Assembly: GCA_037384645.1 (NCBI GenBank)
Contig: JARRNT010000016.1
Location: forward strand, 37,877-101,876
Length of the DNA stretch: 64,000 bases
Reading direction: 5' to 3'
Source of the DNA: RI-92 sp037384645
GTDB lineage: Bacteria; Pseudomonadota; Gammaproteobacteria; UBA6429; Thiohalophilaceae
The position numbers and the translations under genes were made by a program. Under the pieces are notes generated by a model. It worked only from the letters and a program-made list of their open reading frames with translations, was not told the DNA's origin and did not search any database. Positions within the stretch are counted from its first letter, which is position 1; every line of letters starts with the position of its first letter. Positions 63,087 through 64,000 of the stretch are shown in pieces.

Positions 63087-64000
63087 TTAGTGACCGACGA
63101 CCTTGCCCATCTCGAAGATAGGCATATACATGGCAATGACCAGGCCACCGACCAGTGTGCCAAGAATAACCATGATAAACGGTTCTAACAAGCTGCTGAG
63201 TGAATCCACGGCGTTATCGACTTCTTCTTCATAAAAGTCAGCAACCTTGCTCAGCATGGCATCGATTGATCCGGCTTCTTCACCGATGGCAGTCATTTGC
63301 ACAACCATATTAGGAAACAGATTAGCTTTCTGCATGGTGACATTTAACTGGGTACCCGTGGCCACTTCGTCGCGCATCTTGATGACCGCATCACCGTACA
63401 CTACGTTGCCAACCGCACCGGCAACCGATGTCATAGCCTCAACTAGTGGTACGCCCGCAGCAAACATGGTCGACAGGGTACGGGCAAAGCGGGCGAGGGC
63501 GGCCTTATTCAGAATCATGCCTATAATGGGCACTTTGAGCAGTGTTCTGTCCAGAAAATGATTAAAACCCCGAGAGCGTTTCTTGGCCTGCATTACGCCA
63601 AAAATAGCGCCACCAATACTACCAAAGATTAACCACCAGTAGTCCTGGAAAAAGTGCGATAAAGCCACGACAACTTTGGTCGGTGCAGGCAGATCGGCAC
63701 CGAAGCCCTGAAAGAGTTGGGCGAATTGCGGCACGACGTAAATGAGGAGAATCGTTGTAATCAGAAAGGCTACAGCAATGACCGCTGTCGGATAAAATAG
63801 GGCTTTTTTGATCTTGCCTTTGATTGATTCTGTTTTTTCCTTGTAGGTGGCAATCTTGTCCAGCACGTTATCCAGGATACCGGCATGTTCACCCGCGGCA
63901 ACCAGGTTAACAAATAACTCATCAAAATGGTGAGGATGTTTGGCCAGGGCGTCGGATAAATTGCTACCGCCTTCGATGTCGGCTTTGATGGCCAGCAACA
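63087..64000 (-). CDS. pilC: Type IV pilus inner-membrane platform protein PilC (N-terminus cut by window edge)
   Basis: The C-terminal 304 residues or so of a GspF/PilC-family protein, with three membrane segments and the two repeated cytoplasmic domains. Blocks are FDELFVNLVAAGEHAGILD, RTLSTMFAAGVPLVEAM and QMTAIGEEAGSIDAML. It anchors the PilB and PilT motors. pilB probably lies beyond the right edge. Confidence 0.95.
   Translation of the reverse strand, partial: LLAIKADIEGGSNLSDALAKHPHHFDELFVNLVAAGEHAGILDNVLDKIATYKEKTESIKGKIKKALFYPTAVIAVAFLITTILLIYVVPQFAQLFQGFGADLPAPTKVVVALSHFFQDYWWLIFGSIGGAIFGVMQAKKRSRGFNHFLDRTLLKVPIIGMILNKAALARFARTLSTMFAAGVPLVEAMTSVAGAVGNVVYGDAVIKMRDEVATGTQLNVTMQKANLFPNMVVQMTAIGEEAGSIDAMLSKVADFYEEEVDNAVDSLSSLLEPFIMVILGTLVGGLVIAMYMPIFEMGKVVGH

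Noticed and set aside
1..64000. Mobile elements, CRISPR arrays, tRNA or rRNA genes
   Set aside because: No transposase, integrase, regularly spaced repeats, tRNA T-loop pattern or rRNA segments were seen on reading the intergenic regions, which are nearly all short.

Overview
The window is chromosomal core DNA of a Gram-negative gammaproteobacterium. The evidence is gene content and order. The rpoN/PTS-Ntr cluster, the lpt/kds cluster, the mla-ibaG-murA cluster, hisGDC, an algW/degS-type protease, petABC-sspAB, diaA-yraN-lpoA/rsmI, rnpB, the complete dcw division cluster, lpxC-secA, and zapD-coaE-pilD-pilC all follow arrangements known from Pseudomonas and Escherichia. HPr kinase, a cytochrome bc1 complex, a short-form HisG and type IV pilus genes argue for a free-living, respiring, non-enteric gammaproteobacterium, perhaps of the Chromatiales/Thiotrichales type. 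I cannot name a genus. I found no mobile element, CRISPR array, tRNA or rRNA.

Layout. (1) 1-10370, minus strand: HPr (cut by the window edge), EIIA-Man, rapZ, hprK, ptsN, hpf and rpoN form a regulatory PTS block. Next come lptB, lptA, lptC, kdsC and kdsD for Kdo synthesis and LPS transport, then a cation/Ca2+ exchanger, mlaA and a small zinc-ribbon-like protein. (2) 10461-18400, plus strand: a short DUF72 protein, then mlaF-E-D-B (no mlaC), ibaG, murA, hisG, hisD, hisC. (3) 18497-23757: rapA, convergent with two tandem globins, then an AlgW/DegS-type periplasmic protease. (4) 23819-28858, plus: a Nif3-like protein, the bc1 complex petABC, sspA-sspB and a macrodomain hydrolase. (5) 29032-34515: diaA-yraN-lpoA (minus) diverging from rsmI (plus), then a CarS/DUF46 membrane protein, a host-attachment (baeRF-like) protein behind an FNR-type promoter, and rnpB. 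(6) 34699-53682, plus: the whole dcw cluster, mraZ-rsmH-ftsL-ftsI-murE-murF-mraY-murD-ftsW-murG-murC-murB-ddl-ftsQ-ftsA-ftsZ-lpxC, starting at a clear MraZ-type promoter/operator and ending in a terminator. (7) 53680-64000: dciA (minus), an M23 endopeptidase-like gene, secA, argJ, a Nudix-ThiE fusion, then yacG, zapD, coaE, pilD and pilC (minus, pilC cut by the window edge).

Functionally the window concentrates on the envelope: peptidoglycan precursor synthesis and division, LPS synthesis and transport, phospholipid retrograde transport, protein export and pilus assembly. It adds nitrogen/carbon-signalling PTS components, histidine synthesis and the bc1 respiratory complex.

The points most worth checking are these. 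secA has a conserved internal segment missing and its C-terminal tail is out of frame. petA has no usable start codon upstream of its Tat signal. mlaC is missing from the mla operon. A bacterial homologue of the archaeal CDP-archaeol synthase family is present. Tandem globins sit beside rapA. A small ORF with a strong ribosome binding site lies between murC and murB. A terminator-like hairpin lies between ftsA and ftsZ. No wholly new multi-gene system was evident.
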